Below are positions 8,054 through 16,627 of a stretch of DNA of 64,000 bases, piece by piece; position 1 is the first letter of the stretch, and the number at the start of each line of letters is the position of its first letter. Under the pieces are notes generated by a model. It had not been told where the DNA came from and ran no database searches. It saw only the letters and a program-made list of their open reading frames with translations. Source of the DNA: Bacteroidaceae bacterium (GTDB lineage Bacteria > Bacteroidota > Bacteroidia > Bacteroidales > Bacteroidaceae); assembly GCA_017555875.1 (NCBI GenBank), contig JAFZFN010000032.1:1-64000 (forward strand), in the 5' to 3' direction. Made by a program: the position numbers and the translations under genes.

Positions 8054-8872
8054 ATGGCATACATCAGCGACGACAGACGCAAGGTGACTACGCACCGACT
8101 GCTAGAGATGAAACAGCGAGGAGAAAAGATTTCGATGCTCACCTCATATGACTACACGATGGCCTCGCTCGTAGACCGCGCAGGAGTGGACATCATCCTC
8201 GTGGGCGACTCGGCCTCCAACGTGGTGGCGGGCAACGTGACCACACTCCCCATCACACTGGACCAGATGATCTATCACGGCAAGTCGGTAGTGAAGGCCG
8301 TGCAGCGCGCTCTCGTAGTGGTGGACATGCCCTTCGGCACCTACCAGGCAAGCGACATCGAGGCGGTGAACAACGCCATACACATGATGAAGATCACCCA
8401 TGCCGACGCACTCAAGCTCGAAGGTGGCGAGGAGATACTCCCCTCGGTGAAGCGCATCCTCGCAGCAGGCATCCCCGTCATGGGTCACCTGGGACTGATG
8501 CCGCAGTCGATCAATAAGTTTGGCACCTATGCCGTCCGCGCCAAGGAGGAGGCCGAGGCCGAGAAGCTCATCCAGGATGCCAAGAAGCTCGAAGAGGCAG
8601 GATGCTTTGGCATCGTGCTGGAGAAGATACCAGCCAGCCTTGCCGAGCGCGTAGCCAAGGAGCTGACCATCCCCGTCATCGGCATCGGAGCAGGAGGCAA
8701 CGTCGATGGCCAAGTGCTGGTGATCACAGACATGCTGGGCATGACCAATGACTTCAGCCCCCGATTCCTGCGCCGCTACGCCGACCTCTTCACCATCGTG
8801 ACGGAGGCCGTAGGGCACTACGTGGAGGATGTGAAGAGTGGCGACTTCCCCAACGAGAAGGAGCAGTACTAA
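8054..8872 (+). CDS. panB: ketopantoate hydroxymethyltransferase
   Basis: PanB transfers a hydroxymethyl group from methylene-tetrahydrofolate to 2-ketoisovalerate, the first step of pantothenate (coenzyme A) synthesis. The 272-residue protein has the family marks [27 protein letters not shown] (magnesium-binding Asp), [10 protein letters not shown] and PVIGIGAG. The open frame extends upstream through the tRNA, but the ATG at 8054 matches the family start. It stands alone, followed by a bidirectional terminator. Confidence 0.96.
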   Translation: MAYISDDRRKVTTHRLLEMKQRGEKISMLTSYDYTMASLVDRAGVDIILVGDSASNVVAGNVTTLPITLDQMIYHGKSVVKAVQRALVVVDMPFGTYQASDIEAVNNAIHMMKITHADALKLEGGEEILPSVKRILAAGIPVMGHLGLMPQSINKFGTYAVRAKEEAEAEKLIQDAKKLEEAGCFGIVLEKIPASLAERVAKELTIPVIGIGAGGNVDGQVLVITDMLGMTNDFSPRFLRRYADLFTIVTEAVGHYVEDVKSGDFPNEKEQY

Positions 8873-8901
8873 GAGGACAACATAAAAATACACATACACG
8901 G

Positions 8902-8936
8902 AATGAGCGAGGATACACTGAGTACCCTCGCTCATT
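8902..8936. terminator. bidirectional terminator
   Basis: AATGAGCGAGG (8902-8912) and CCTCGCTCATT (8926-8936) are perfect 11-bp inverted arms lying between the convergent panB and radical SAM genes. Confidence 0.8.
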
Positions 8937-8983
8937 GCTTTAGGAGCTTGTCTCGAAACGACAGCTTATCCTACGACATGTAT

Positions 8984-9763
8984 TCAATACGACGCTGATG
9001 CCTTGATGCCCCGATGCCGCAAACGCTCGACAATACCATCCAGCTCTTCGGGAGTGGCTTTGCGAAGACCCTGCATAGGGGTCTCCCTATCAATCGTATA
9101 GATCATCACTTCGCGCGGAGCGATACGCTCCACCGCATCGAGCCACGGGAGCACATACTGATCCGAAGTGTTATCGACCGACACACCCTGATCGTCCACC
9201 CCCTTCATGAACAGGGTCTGCACGACGCAGCGCCCCGCAAAGGCTTGCATACACTCGAGGAGATGCGGGAGGTCGTATCGGCCCACAGGACGATCTACAC
9301 GAGCGATATAGTCGGCATCTACGGTGTCGAGCTTCACAATATTGTTGTCGACCAGCCTCAGAGCCTCAAACACCTCGGCATGGCCGATGCGGGTGCCATT
9401 GGTCAGCACGCTCACCTTAGCCCGAGGGAAGTAACGGTCACGCAAGGCCAAGGTGTCGCCGATGATGCCTGCAAAGTCGGGATGTGCCGTAGGCTCTCCA
9501 TTGCCAGCAAAGGTCAGCACGTCGGGAGCCACTCCCTCGGCTTGCATCTGCTGCAGCTTCTGCTCCAAGGCCATAGCCACCTCGCTACGTGTAGGCAGCT
9601 TCTGCTTGGGGCGACGCTCGGCATTGAGACCACACTCGCAGTAGATGCAGTCAAACGTACACACCTTGCCGTCGCCAGGCAATAAGTTGATACCCAAGGA
9701 GACCCCTAAGCGGCGGCTTCTGATGGGGCCAAAGATCGGAGAGGGATAGATGATGGTGGACAT
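8984..9763 (-). CDS. radical SAM protein (COG0731-like)
   Basis: A 259-residue radical S-adenosylmethionine enzyme. The cluster-binding CxxxCxxC is seen as CTFDCIYCEC near residues 34-43, followed by the SAM-binding FAGNGEPTAHPDF. It resembles the Fe-S oxidoreductase group related to the catalytic domain of TYW1, conserved in Bacteroidetes. The substrate is unknown. The N-terminal PSPIFGPIRSRRLGVSLGIN is typical of this group. It stands alone on the minus strand. Confidence 0.8.
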   Translation of the reverse strand: MSTIIYPSPIFGPIRSRRLGVSLGINLLPGDGKVCTFDCIYCECGLNAERRPKQKLPTRSEVAMALEQKLQQMQAEGVAPDVLTFAGNGEPTAHPDFAGIIGDTLALRDRYFPRAKVSVLTNGTRIGHAEVFEALRLVDNNIVKLDTVDADYIARVDRPVGRYDLPHLLECMQAFAGRCVVQTLFMKGVDDQGVSVDNTSDQYVLPWLDAVERIAPREVMIYTIDRETPMQGLRKATPEELDGIVERLRHRGIKASASY

Positions 9764-9792
9764 TTTGAGAAAAAGGGGGAAAAGGAAAAAGA

Positions 9793-9836
9793 AAGAGGGA
9801 AGAGTGTGAACATCGCGGAGCCAACTCTTCCCTCTT
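9793..9836. repeat. fold-back, 13-bp perfect arms
   Basis: AAGAGGGAAGAGT (9793-9805) and ACTCTTCCCTCTT (9824-9836) flank a middle containing CATCGCGGAGCC. A very similar middle (GCATCGCGGAGCCA) lies beside the repeat at 35620, linking the two loci. A possible terminator for the FKBP gene's upstream neighbour as well. Confidence 0.6.
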
Positions 9837-9858
9837 AACTCTTCACTGTAAAGTTTTT

Positions 9859-11127
9859 TTACTTCTCAATCTCGAGTAACTCTACCTCAAACACGAGAGC
9901 AGAGAAGGGCTTGATGGTGCCCAAATCGCGATCGCCATACGCAAGCTCCTGAGGAATATAGAGCATCCACTTTGAGCCAACGGGCATCATGGTGAGCGCC
10001 TCGGTCCATCCGGCAATCACCTGATCGGCACGGAAGGTAGAGGGCTCGTTGCGGCTGTATGAGCTATCAAACTCAGTGCCATCAATGAGTGTACCGCGGT
10101 AGTGAACCTTCACCTTATCGGTAGAGGTGGGCACAGCGCCCTTGCCAGCCTTGAGGACCTTGTAGCAGAGACCACTCTCGGTCTTCACCACACCCTCAGT
10201 CTGAGCGATAGAGTCAAGGTAAGCTACGCCCTGTGCTCTGTTGGCACCAAACTGAGCCTCCATACGCTCGGCCTGAACCTTATCCATCAAAGCAACAAAC
10301 ATCTGCTGAGCCTCCATGGGGTGGATGAGAAGCTTCTTCTCTGTGGCACCAGCAACGAAACCAGCCAAAAGATAGTCCTTGCTGATAAGCTCCACCTCAT
10401 TGCCAAAGAACTCGCGGCTGAGAGCAGGTATGGTCTGATGCACCATGCCCTGACCTACGCCAACACCAGCAAAGAACGCATCCATCTTGGCGCTCTCACC
10501 AATCTTGATACCAGCCTTGACACCCTTAGCAAACTCGCTATAGTAGAGGGTATCTACACCCATGCCACGGACAACATAATTCTTCAAGCCCTGTGTCTGT
10601 GCCAAGCCCATCGCATCGGACAAAGAGTCGATCTCGGCCTTGAGGCTAGCAGTAGAGTCATTGTTCTCTCTGATGGTGGTTATGAGAGACATCGCCTGAG
10701 CCTGTGCCTCATCAAGGGTCATCTTCATGCCCTTTTCTGTTACGCCAGAAAGGAATGCACGGGTAAACTTCTTCTCGTTGAGTCCTTTGCCCTCCTTGTC
10801 TGCAAACAACTCTCTGTTCACAGCAGGGATAATCTCATTGACCACCTGCTGACCAATCATCTCACCGACAAAGTAAGCGTTCTTCTTGCCATCGGCATTA
10901 GCACCGTCGATAACGCCCTCAACAAACTTGTTCATATAGGTTGTGTCCACACCCATACGACCTGCCAAGTAATCCTTCGCACCTTGTGACTGAGCCACAC
11001 CAAAAGCATAGGCCAATGAGTCTGATGCACTGGCTCCCTGAAGGGTTACCTTGGGAGCAGCTGTTGTGCAGCTTACAAACAGGCCCGCTGCAAAGGCCAT
11101 CATTACAGAAAAAATAGTCTTCTTCAT
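9859..11127 (-). CDS. FKBP-type prolyl isomerase lipoprotein
   Basis: A 422-residue FkpA/Mip-like peptidyl-prolyl cis-trans isomerase that assists folding in the cell envelope. The signal peptide ends in a lipobox-like FVSC (Cys about 20), so it is probably a lipoprotein. Two N-terminal dimerisation-type FKBP_N domains follow each other (about 36-150 and 167-283; both contain GVDT and PA.(N/S)RE motifs), then the C-terminal FKBP catalytic domain (about 325-422) with VHYRGTLIDGTEFDSS and PQELAYGD. The doubled N-domain is unusual. It sits downstream of a second FKBP gene. Confidence 0.88.
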   Translation of the reverse strand: MKKTIFSVMMAFAAGLFVSCTTAAPKVTLQGASASDSLAYAFGVAQSQGAKDYLAGRMGVDTTYMNKFVEGVIDGANADGKKNAYFVGEMIGQQVVNEIIPAVNRELFADKEGKGLNEKKFTRAFLSGVTEKGMKMTLDEAQAQAMSLITTIRENNDSTASLKAEIDSLSDAMGLAQTQGLKNYVVRGMGVDTLYYSEFAKGVKAGIKIGESAKMDAFFAGVGVGQGMVHQTIPALSREFFGNEVELISKDYLLAGFVAGATEKKLLIHPMEAQQMFVALMDKVQAERMEAQFGANRAQGVAYLDSIAQTEGVVKTESGLCYKVLKAGKGAVPTSTDKVKVHYRGTLIDGTEFDSSYSRNEPSTFRADQVIAGWTEALTMMPVGSKWMLYIPQELAYGDRDLGTIKPFSALVFEVELLEIEK

Positions 11128-11199
11128 GTCTTTATCTATGATTTATAATTATACTATTTGGAATCAGCAATCAGGATGCACCTAATCGCCTATGGCCAT

Positions 11200-11781
11200 T
11201 TACAACACCTCGAGCAACTCTACCTCGAACACCAATGTGCTGTAGGGAGGGATAGCACCGCCTGCGCCCTGCTCACCATAGCCCAAGTTGTAGGGGATGT
11301 AGAGCTTCCACTTATCGCCCTCGCTCATGAGCTGCAATGCCTCAACCCATCCGGCAATCACCTGATTCACGCCGAACACTGCGGGCTCGCCACGCTGAAT
11401 AGAGCTGTCAAACATCGTACCGTCGACCAAGCGACCTTCGTAGTGGCAACGCACTCTGTCGGTGGCCTTAGGCTTGCGGCCTGTACCTGTAGCCAATACC
11501 TCGTACTGCAATCCGCTCTCGAGAGTCACCACGCCTGCACGCTCCTTGTTCATCTTGAGGAACATCTCGCCCTGCTCGATAGCAGCCGCGTGAGCTTGCT
11601 TTTCCATCTCTGCGAAATGATTGTTCACAATCTGTTGCGCCTCAGCAAAACTGAGTGCAGTCTCTTTACCTTCCAACACATCACGGATAGCTTGAGCAAA
11701 GTCATCAACACTCACCTCTGCACCCATAGAGAGCAGCTGCTGGCCAATACCAAGACCAAGTCCGTAGCTAAATTTATCCAT
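11200..11781 (-). CDS. FKBP-type prolyl isomerase (FklB-like)
   Basis: A 193-residue isomerase with one N-terminal helical dimerisation domain (1-85) and a C-terminal FKBP domain (about 95-193) with CHYEGRLVDGTMFDSS and IPYNLGYGEQGAGGAIPPYS. It has no signal peptide and is probably cytoplasmic, unlike its neighbour. It lies 72 bases upstream of the lipoprotein FKBP on the same strand, so the pair may be co-transcribed and arose from a common ancestor. Confidence 0.9.
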   Translation of the reverse strand: MDKFSYGLGLGIGQQLLSMGAEVSVDDFAQAIRDVLEGKETALSFAEAQQIVNNHFAEMEKQAHAAAIEQGEMFLKMNKERAGVVTLESGLQYEVLATGTGRKPKATDRVRCHYEGRLVDGTMFDSSIQRGEPAVFGVNQVIAGWVEALQLMSEGDKWKLYIPYNLGYGEQGAGGAIPPYSTLVFEVELLEVL

Positions 11782-11879
11782 ATCTGATACTAATTAATTA
11801 AAAAAACGGACAAATTTACGCTTTTTATCTGAATATTAACGCAAATATGCCCGTAATTATACATTTTTTACACTTTGGA

Positions 11880-12173
11880 TTAGATGGTCTTCTCTACATC
11901 CCACACAAAAGCTCTGAGGCCAAGACGCTCAGTCTCCATGTCGATGCGGTGCAACTCGGCCAGCAGAGGGTCTACCTGCTCGTCGCGCACCACAGTGAGG
12001 ATTGCCGAACACATAGAGGGCCACGCGTGACTGCCATAGTGGGGCTCACCAGTCTTGCTGCCACGTCCCTGTACCTGGGGAAACATGGAAAAACCACGGC
12101 AGTTCATGTGGTCGAGCGTAAAGAGTATCTTCTCTTGATAGGCCTGATCGTAGGCGATAAATACGGATTTCAT
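11880..12173 (-). CDS. P-II-like small protein of efflux operon
   Basis: A 97-residue protein with the length and pattern of a P-II/CutA-like ferredoxin-fold trimer. Conserved-looking stretches are CRGFSMFPQVQGRGSKTGEPHYG and a C-terminal LGLRAFVWDVEKTI. The ATG at 12173 is chosen because the upstream extension reads through repeat DNA. It is the last gene after the RND pump on the same strand. P-II-like proteins beside metal or drug efflux pumps are known, but the ligand and target here are unknown; a sensing role is inference. Confidence 0.7.
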   Translation of the reverse strand: MKSVFIAYDQAYQEKILFTLDHMNCRGFSMFPQVQGRGSKTGEPHYGSHAWPSMCSAILTVVRDEQVDPLLAELHRIDMETERLGLRAFVWDVEKTI

Positions 12174-12185
12174 ACGTTGTATAGT

Positions 12186-12270
12186 TTTGAATTTTGAATT
12201 CTGAATTCTGAATGGGCTCCGCATGAAAACGATAGACATGCAAAGAATTCAAAATTCAGAATTCAGAATT
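12186..12270. repeat. fold-back element, GAATTCT words
   Basis: Tandem GAATTTT/GAATTCT words (12189-12213) and their inverse (12247-12270) flank a middle with GGGCTCCGCATG. The same words appear at 15466-15564 and inside two coding regions near 50213 and 58690. Confidence 0.7.
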
Positions 12271-12274
12271 AGTA

Positions 12275-15200
12275 TCACTCTTTTCTTCTTCTCTTCTTGC
12301 TCTTGATCATCGAGCCCTTGTTCTCTTCCCAATAGGCATCGAGGGCGAGCTGCTTACTGTGTTTGCGACGAGCCTTCTTGAACCCTACGCCACAGAACAT
12401 ACAGTAGAGTACGGGCACAAGGATCAAGGTAAGAAGGGTCGACACGGTGAGACCACCGATTACAGATACGCCCAAGGGACGCCACATCTCAGAGCCTTCA
12501 CCCTGGTCGAGCGCCATGGGCACCATGCCGAGGATGGTGGTGAGGGTGGTCATGAGCACGGGACGCAGACGGCTCTTGGCTGCAGTGATAGAGGCCTGGA
12601 TGGCACCCATACCACGCTCGCGGCACAACTTAGTGTAGTCAATGAGCACGATACCATTCTTTACCACGATACCGAAGAGCATGATACATCCCATCATACT
12701 CATCACATTAAGGTTGGTGCCAGTGAGAGCCAAAGCAGCGATAACACCTGCGATAGACATGGGCACGGCAGTGATGATGATGAAGGGGTCGGTAAACGAC
12801 TCAAACTGTGATGCCAACACGATAAATACGAGCAAAATGATGAGGATACCCAACAGGCCGAGATCGCCAAACGACTCTTGCTGCTCCTCGAAGTCACCAG
12901 CGAGGTTGATGGTGATACCCAAGGGGATGTCCATATTCTTAATCACCTTATTGGCTTCGGCAACAACTACACCCATAGGTACTTCGGTATTGACGATGGC
13001 CTTCACGGTGTTGACACGCTCACGGTCCTTACGGTCGATTGAGGGGGGCGAGAAGCGCTCTACGACAGTACCTACATCCTTGATGCGTACAGAGCCACCA
13101 TTGCTACTGTAGATGAGGATGTTTTCAATGTCCTCGATGCTAGTACGATACTCGGGGGCATAGCGCACCTTGATATAGTGCTCATCGCCATCTTCACGGT
13201 AGAACGAAGCGGTAGAGCCATTGATACGGTTGCGCAAGTAGGTGGCTGCGGTAGAGAGGTTGAGACCATGACGGGCAAGTTTCTCGCGGTCAAAGTCAAC
13301 TTGAATCTCGGGCTGATAGTCTGAACGACTGATACGCACCTCGCTGACACCTTTCAGCTTGACGAGCTCGTTGCGCAACTCCTTGGCCACCTTATCGGTA
13401 GCATTGAAGTCGTAGCCATAGATTTCAAAGTCAACAGATGACTGTCCACCCATACCTGAGTGACCACCAGCACCTACGGTGAAGCGCTCAATCTCGGGGT
13501 AGCGAGCCAAGTCGTTACGGATGATTTCAGAAATTTGGAAAAGGGTACGCTCACGCTCGTCGGGGTTGACAAGAGTGATATTGAACGAACCGATGTGGCT
13601 ACCATTGTCCTGCATTGAGGCATAGGTGTTGTCCTCACTAGCTTGACCTACGGTGTAGTTGACAATGCGAAGCTCGTCCTTGAACTCGGCAGACCACTTG
13701 TCGGCCAACTCCTTGGTGATAGCATGAGTGCGTTCAGTGCGTGTGCCGATGGGCATGTAAAGCTTCACTGACAAACGGCTATCGTCAGAGGCAGGGAAGA
13801 ACTCAGAACCTACATACTTCATGGTGGTGAAGCAAGCTACGCAAAGGATGATACATATAGAGAGCACCAGCTTACGATGACGCACTGCCTTGTCAATTAT
13901 GCGACCATACCACGCATCCAACTTGTCGAGCATGCGCTCAATGGGTACATAGAAGATATTGTAAGCCGAGCTATGCTTCTTCTTCAGCTTAAGCATCTGC
14001 GAGCAGAGCATAGGAGTAAGAGTCAAAGCCGAAATGGTAGATACGGTGAGGATAACACACATCATCCAACCCAACTGCTTGAACATCATACCCATCATAC
14101 CACCAGCCAATGTCATGGGGAAGAACACGGCAATCATTGTAAGCGTAGAGGCCACAACAGAGATGGCAACCTCATTGGTGGCATGGATAGCTGCCTGCTT
14201 GGGATCGGCACCACGCTCGATGTGGGTGGTGACATTCTCCAATACCACGATGGCATCGTCCACCACCATACCGATGGCAATAGAAAGACATGCCAACGAA
14301 ATCATATTGAGCGATCCATCAGAGATAGCCAGATAGATGAATGAGGCTACCAGTGAGATGGGGATGGTGATACCGATGACAAAGGTGGCACGCCAACGTC
14401 CGAGGAAGAGGAATACCACGATGACTACGAACAAGAGAGCGTAAAATACGGTCTCGGCCAAGCCGCTAATAGAGTTCTCGATATTCTCAGAAGTGTTGGC
14501 CACGATGCCAATCTTCACATCAGAGGGGAGATTCTCCTGTAGCTTGGGAAGCATCTTCATCACCTTGTTAGAAATCTCTACAGAGTTGGCACCCGACTGC
14601 TTCTGTACGATGATGGTAGCACCGCGTATGCCATTGGTATAGGTCATCTGACCGCGCTCCTGAATGGTGTCAACTACCTCGGCAACATCGCGCAGGTAGA
14701 TATCGCTGCCATTCATCGAGGCTACGATGATGTTCTCCATATCCTTGGGGTCCTTGAACTCACCCTCTACACGGAGAGGGAAGGTCTCGTTACCAATATC
14801 AAATGTACCACCAGGGATATTCATATTCTCAGCTGAGATAATGCTGCTGATGGCCTCGATGCTGAGGTTGTAGGCCTCGAGCTTCACTGGGTCGCAGTAT
14901 ACATAGATCTCGCGTTCGGCAGCACCACCGATAGACACTGAACCTACACCGGGGATACGAGCCAAGGGGTTGGCTACATTATCGTCAAGGATCTTGTAAA
15001 GTCCGTTGGTAGACTGGTCGGCCTGTACCGAGAGGATGAGGATAGGCATCATATCGGAGTCGAACTTCAAGATGATGGGTGTGCTCACTGCATCGGGCAG
15101 GGCCGATGAAATCATGTCGAGCTTGTCGCGCACATCGTTGGTGAGGTCATCAATATCGTGTCCGTACTCAAACTGCAGTGTGATGAGCGACATATTCTCC

Positions 15201-15454
15201 GATGACTTCGAAGTGATGTGCTTGAGGTTAGCCACCGAGTTGAGCGTGCTCTCCAAGGGGCGTGTAACATTGTTCTCAATATCCGAAGCACTGGCACCCG
15301 AATAAGAGGTCATCACCATAATAGTGTTGGTATCCATCTTGGGGTACAAGTCTACGGGAAGCTTGGTAACCGAATACACACCAAACACCACAATAGCGGC
15401 GAAGATGAGTGCGGTCATAATCGGTCGCTTGACCGAACCTTCGTATAAACTCAT
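12275..15454 (-). CDS. RND efflux pump, inner-membrane subunit
   Basis: A 1059-residue AcrB/HAE1-type transporter that exports drugs or other hydrophobic compounds using the proton gradient. The usual start (SVKRPIMTALIFAAIVVFGVYS), two large periplasmic loops and the paired aspartates in GMVVDDAIVVLENV of transmembrane helix 4 are present; the C-terminal half repeats the fold. It forms a tripartite pump with the upstream adaptor and channel. The substrate cannot be read from sequence. The last residues are very basic. Confidence 0.95.
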   Translation of the reverse strand: MSLYEGSVKRPIMTALIFAAIVVFGVYSVTKLPVDLYPKMDTNTIMVMTSYSGASASDIENNVTRPLESTLNSVANLKHITSKSSENMSLITLQFEYGHDIDDLTNDVRDKLDMISSALPDAVSTPIILKFDSDMMPILILSVQADQSTNGLYKILDDNVANPLARIPGVGSVSIGGAAEREIYVYCDPVKLEAYNLSIEAISSIISAENMNIPGGTFDIGNETFPLRVEGEFKDPKDMENIIVASMNGSDIYLRDVAEVVDTIQERGQMTYTNGIRGATIIVQKQSGANSVEISNKVMKMLPKLQENLPSDVKIGIVANTSENIENSISGLAETVFYALLFVVIVVFLFLGRWRATFVIGITIPISLVASFIYLAISDGSLNMISLACLSIAIGMVVDDAIVVLENVTTHIERGADPKQAAIHATNEVAISVVASTLTMIAVFFPMTLAGGMMGMMFKQLGWMMCVILTVSTISALTLTPMLCSQMLKLKKKHSSAYNIFYVPIERMLDKLDAWYGRIIDKAVRHRKLVLSICIILCVACFTTMKYVGSEFFPASDDSRLSVKLYMPIGTRTERTHAITKELADKWSAEFKDELRIVNYTVGQASEDNTYASMQDNGSHIGSFNITLVNPDERERTLFQISEIIRNDLARYPEIERFTVGAGGHSGMGGQSSVDFEIYGYDFNATDKVAKELRNELVKLKGVSEVRISRSDYQPEIQVDFDREKLARHGLNLSTAATYLRNRINGSTASFYREDGDEHYIKVRYAPEYRTSIEDIENILIYSSNGGSVRIKDVGTVVERFSPPSIDRKDRERVNTVKAIVNTEVPMGVVVAEANKVIKNMDIPLGITINLAGDFEEQQESFGDLGLLGILIILLVFIVLASQFESFTDPFIIITAVPMSIAGVIAALALTGTNLNVMSMMGCIMLFGIVVKNGIVLIDYTKLCRERGMGAIQASITAAKSRLRPVLMTTLTTILGMVPMALDQGEGSEMWRPLGVSVIGGLTVSTLLTLILVPVLYCMFCGVGFKKARRKHSKQLALDAYWEENKGSMIKSKKRRRKE

Positions 15455-15465
15455 GTCTTACTAAT

Positions 15466-15564
15466 TTTGAATTATGAATTATGAATTATGAATTAGCTCC
15501 ATGCTGATGCCCCACTAAAAGAATGGCATTGGACAGAGAATTCAAAATTCAGAATTCAGAATTA
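15466..15564. repeat. fold-back element, GAATTAT/AATTCAG words
   Basis: GAATTATGAATTATGAATTA-type words (15466-15495) and AATTCAAAATTCAGAATTC-type words (15539-15564) flank a unique 43-base middle between the pump and adaptor genes. Confidence 0.7.
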
Positions 15565-15567
15565 ATA

Positions 15568-16590
15568 TCACTCTTCCACTCTCACCTCCATGCCATCGCT
15601 CAAGCGACCTTGGCCTGCAATAACTACGGTAGCACCGTCGGGCAGGCCACCCAGCAGCTCGTAGGCATCGTCGAGGCGCTGGCCAAGCTCTACCTTTACG
15701 TAGTTTACCTTGCCGTGGTTATATACATATACGAATCGCTCGCCTGAGCCGGGCTGCTTCACGATAGCTACATCGGGCACTACTACGTGGTTCTCGGTGC
15801 CGAAGTTGATTTGTGCGCGGGCAAACATGCCGGGACGCACCTTCTCATCCTTGTTGGCGAGGGTCAACTCCACAGGAAATGTGTGAGTAGCTGCATTGAT
15901 CGTAGGATACTTGAGCGAGACGGTAGCAGAAAAGCGCTCACCAGGCAACGCATCGAGCGTGACGATAGCCTTATCGCCTTTCTCGACCTTTGAGTAGTAG
16001 TTCTCTGATACGTTTACAAGCAACTTTACGGGACGAATCTGCTCGATGGTAAGAATAGCTGCGCCAGCGTAGAGGTCACCATCATCATAGTTGCGAGCTG
16101 TAACGATACCGTCGATGGGGCTCAGGAGCTGTGTGTTCTCCATGATGTTTCTGTACTGAGACTCGGCCACCTCGAGCGACATCTTCATGTTGTCAAACTC
16201 GGCCTTCGATACACCGCCTACGGCATAGAGCTCTTTCACACGGGCGAAGTCGACCTTCTGGTTCTCAATCTGCAGGGTCAATTGTTGCAGGTTGGCAGCA
16301 TCCATCTGCACGAGCTTCTGTCCTTTGCGCACGTGGTCGCCCACCTCGACAAAGATCTTGTTGATACGGCCGGGAGCCTGAGGAGCGATGTTGTTCTTCA
16401 CCTCCGCCTGTACGGTACCTACATAGTCACGCACCTGGTCTACGGGGCGTACTGATACTTGAGCCACTTTCACAGCGGGCTTCACCTCTTCGGTTACGAC
16501 GGCAGTCTGTGTTGTCTGACCTTTGCCGCCACAAGCAGCCAACAACAGGGTCATGGCCATGGCTGCCAACGAGAATGCTTTTCTTTTCAT
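15568..16590 (-). CDS. RND efflux periplasmic adaptor lipoprotein
   Basis: A 340-residue membrane-fusion protein linking pump and outer-membrane channel. A signal peptide ends in the lipobox LLAACG (Cys about 20). Then come a beta-barrel start, the biotinyl-lipoyl half motifs (IFVEVGDHVRKGQKL and LLSPIDGIVTARN) around a helical hairpin (about 95-145), and the C-terminal barrel. It is second in the efflux operon. Confidence 0.93.
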   Translation of the reverse strand: MKRKAFSLAAMAMTLLLAACGGKGQTTQTAVVTEEVKPAVKVAQVSVRPVDQVRDYVGTVQAEVKNNIAPQAPGRINKIFVEVGDHVRKGQKLVQMDAANLQQLTLQIENQKVDFARVKELYAVGGVSKAEFDNMKMSLEVAESQYRNIMENTQLLSPIDGIVTARNYDDGDLYAGAAILTIEQIRPVKLLVNVSENYYSKVEKGDKAIVTLDALPGERFSATVSLKYPTINAATHTFPVELTLANKDEKVRPGMFARAQINFGTENHVVVPDVAIVKQPGSGERFVYVYNHGKVNYVKVELGQRLDDAYELLGGLPDGATVVIAGQGRLSDGMEVRVEE

Positions 16591-16602
16591 TGTAGTATAT
16601 GT

Positions 16603-16626
16603 TTTTTAATTTTTAATTTTCAATTC
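16603..16626. repeat. TTTTTAATTTTCAATTC word repeat
   Basis: A short run of AATTTTTAATTTTC words in the 37-base gap between channel and adaptor genes; the same word class as elsewhere, but without a second arm. Confidence 0.4.
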
Positions 16627-16627
16627 A

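Noticed and set aside
7639..8142. 167-codon minus-strand frame across the tRNA
   Set aside because: It reads antisense through tRNA-Phe and the start of panB; contains the translated tRNA complement and is not a real gene.
7906..8872. tRNA-Phe as attachment site of an integrated element
   Set aside because: No integrase and no repeat of the tRNA 3' end were seen; housekeeping panB follows directly.
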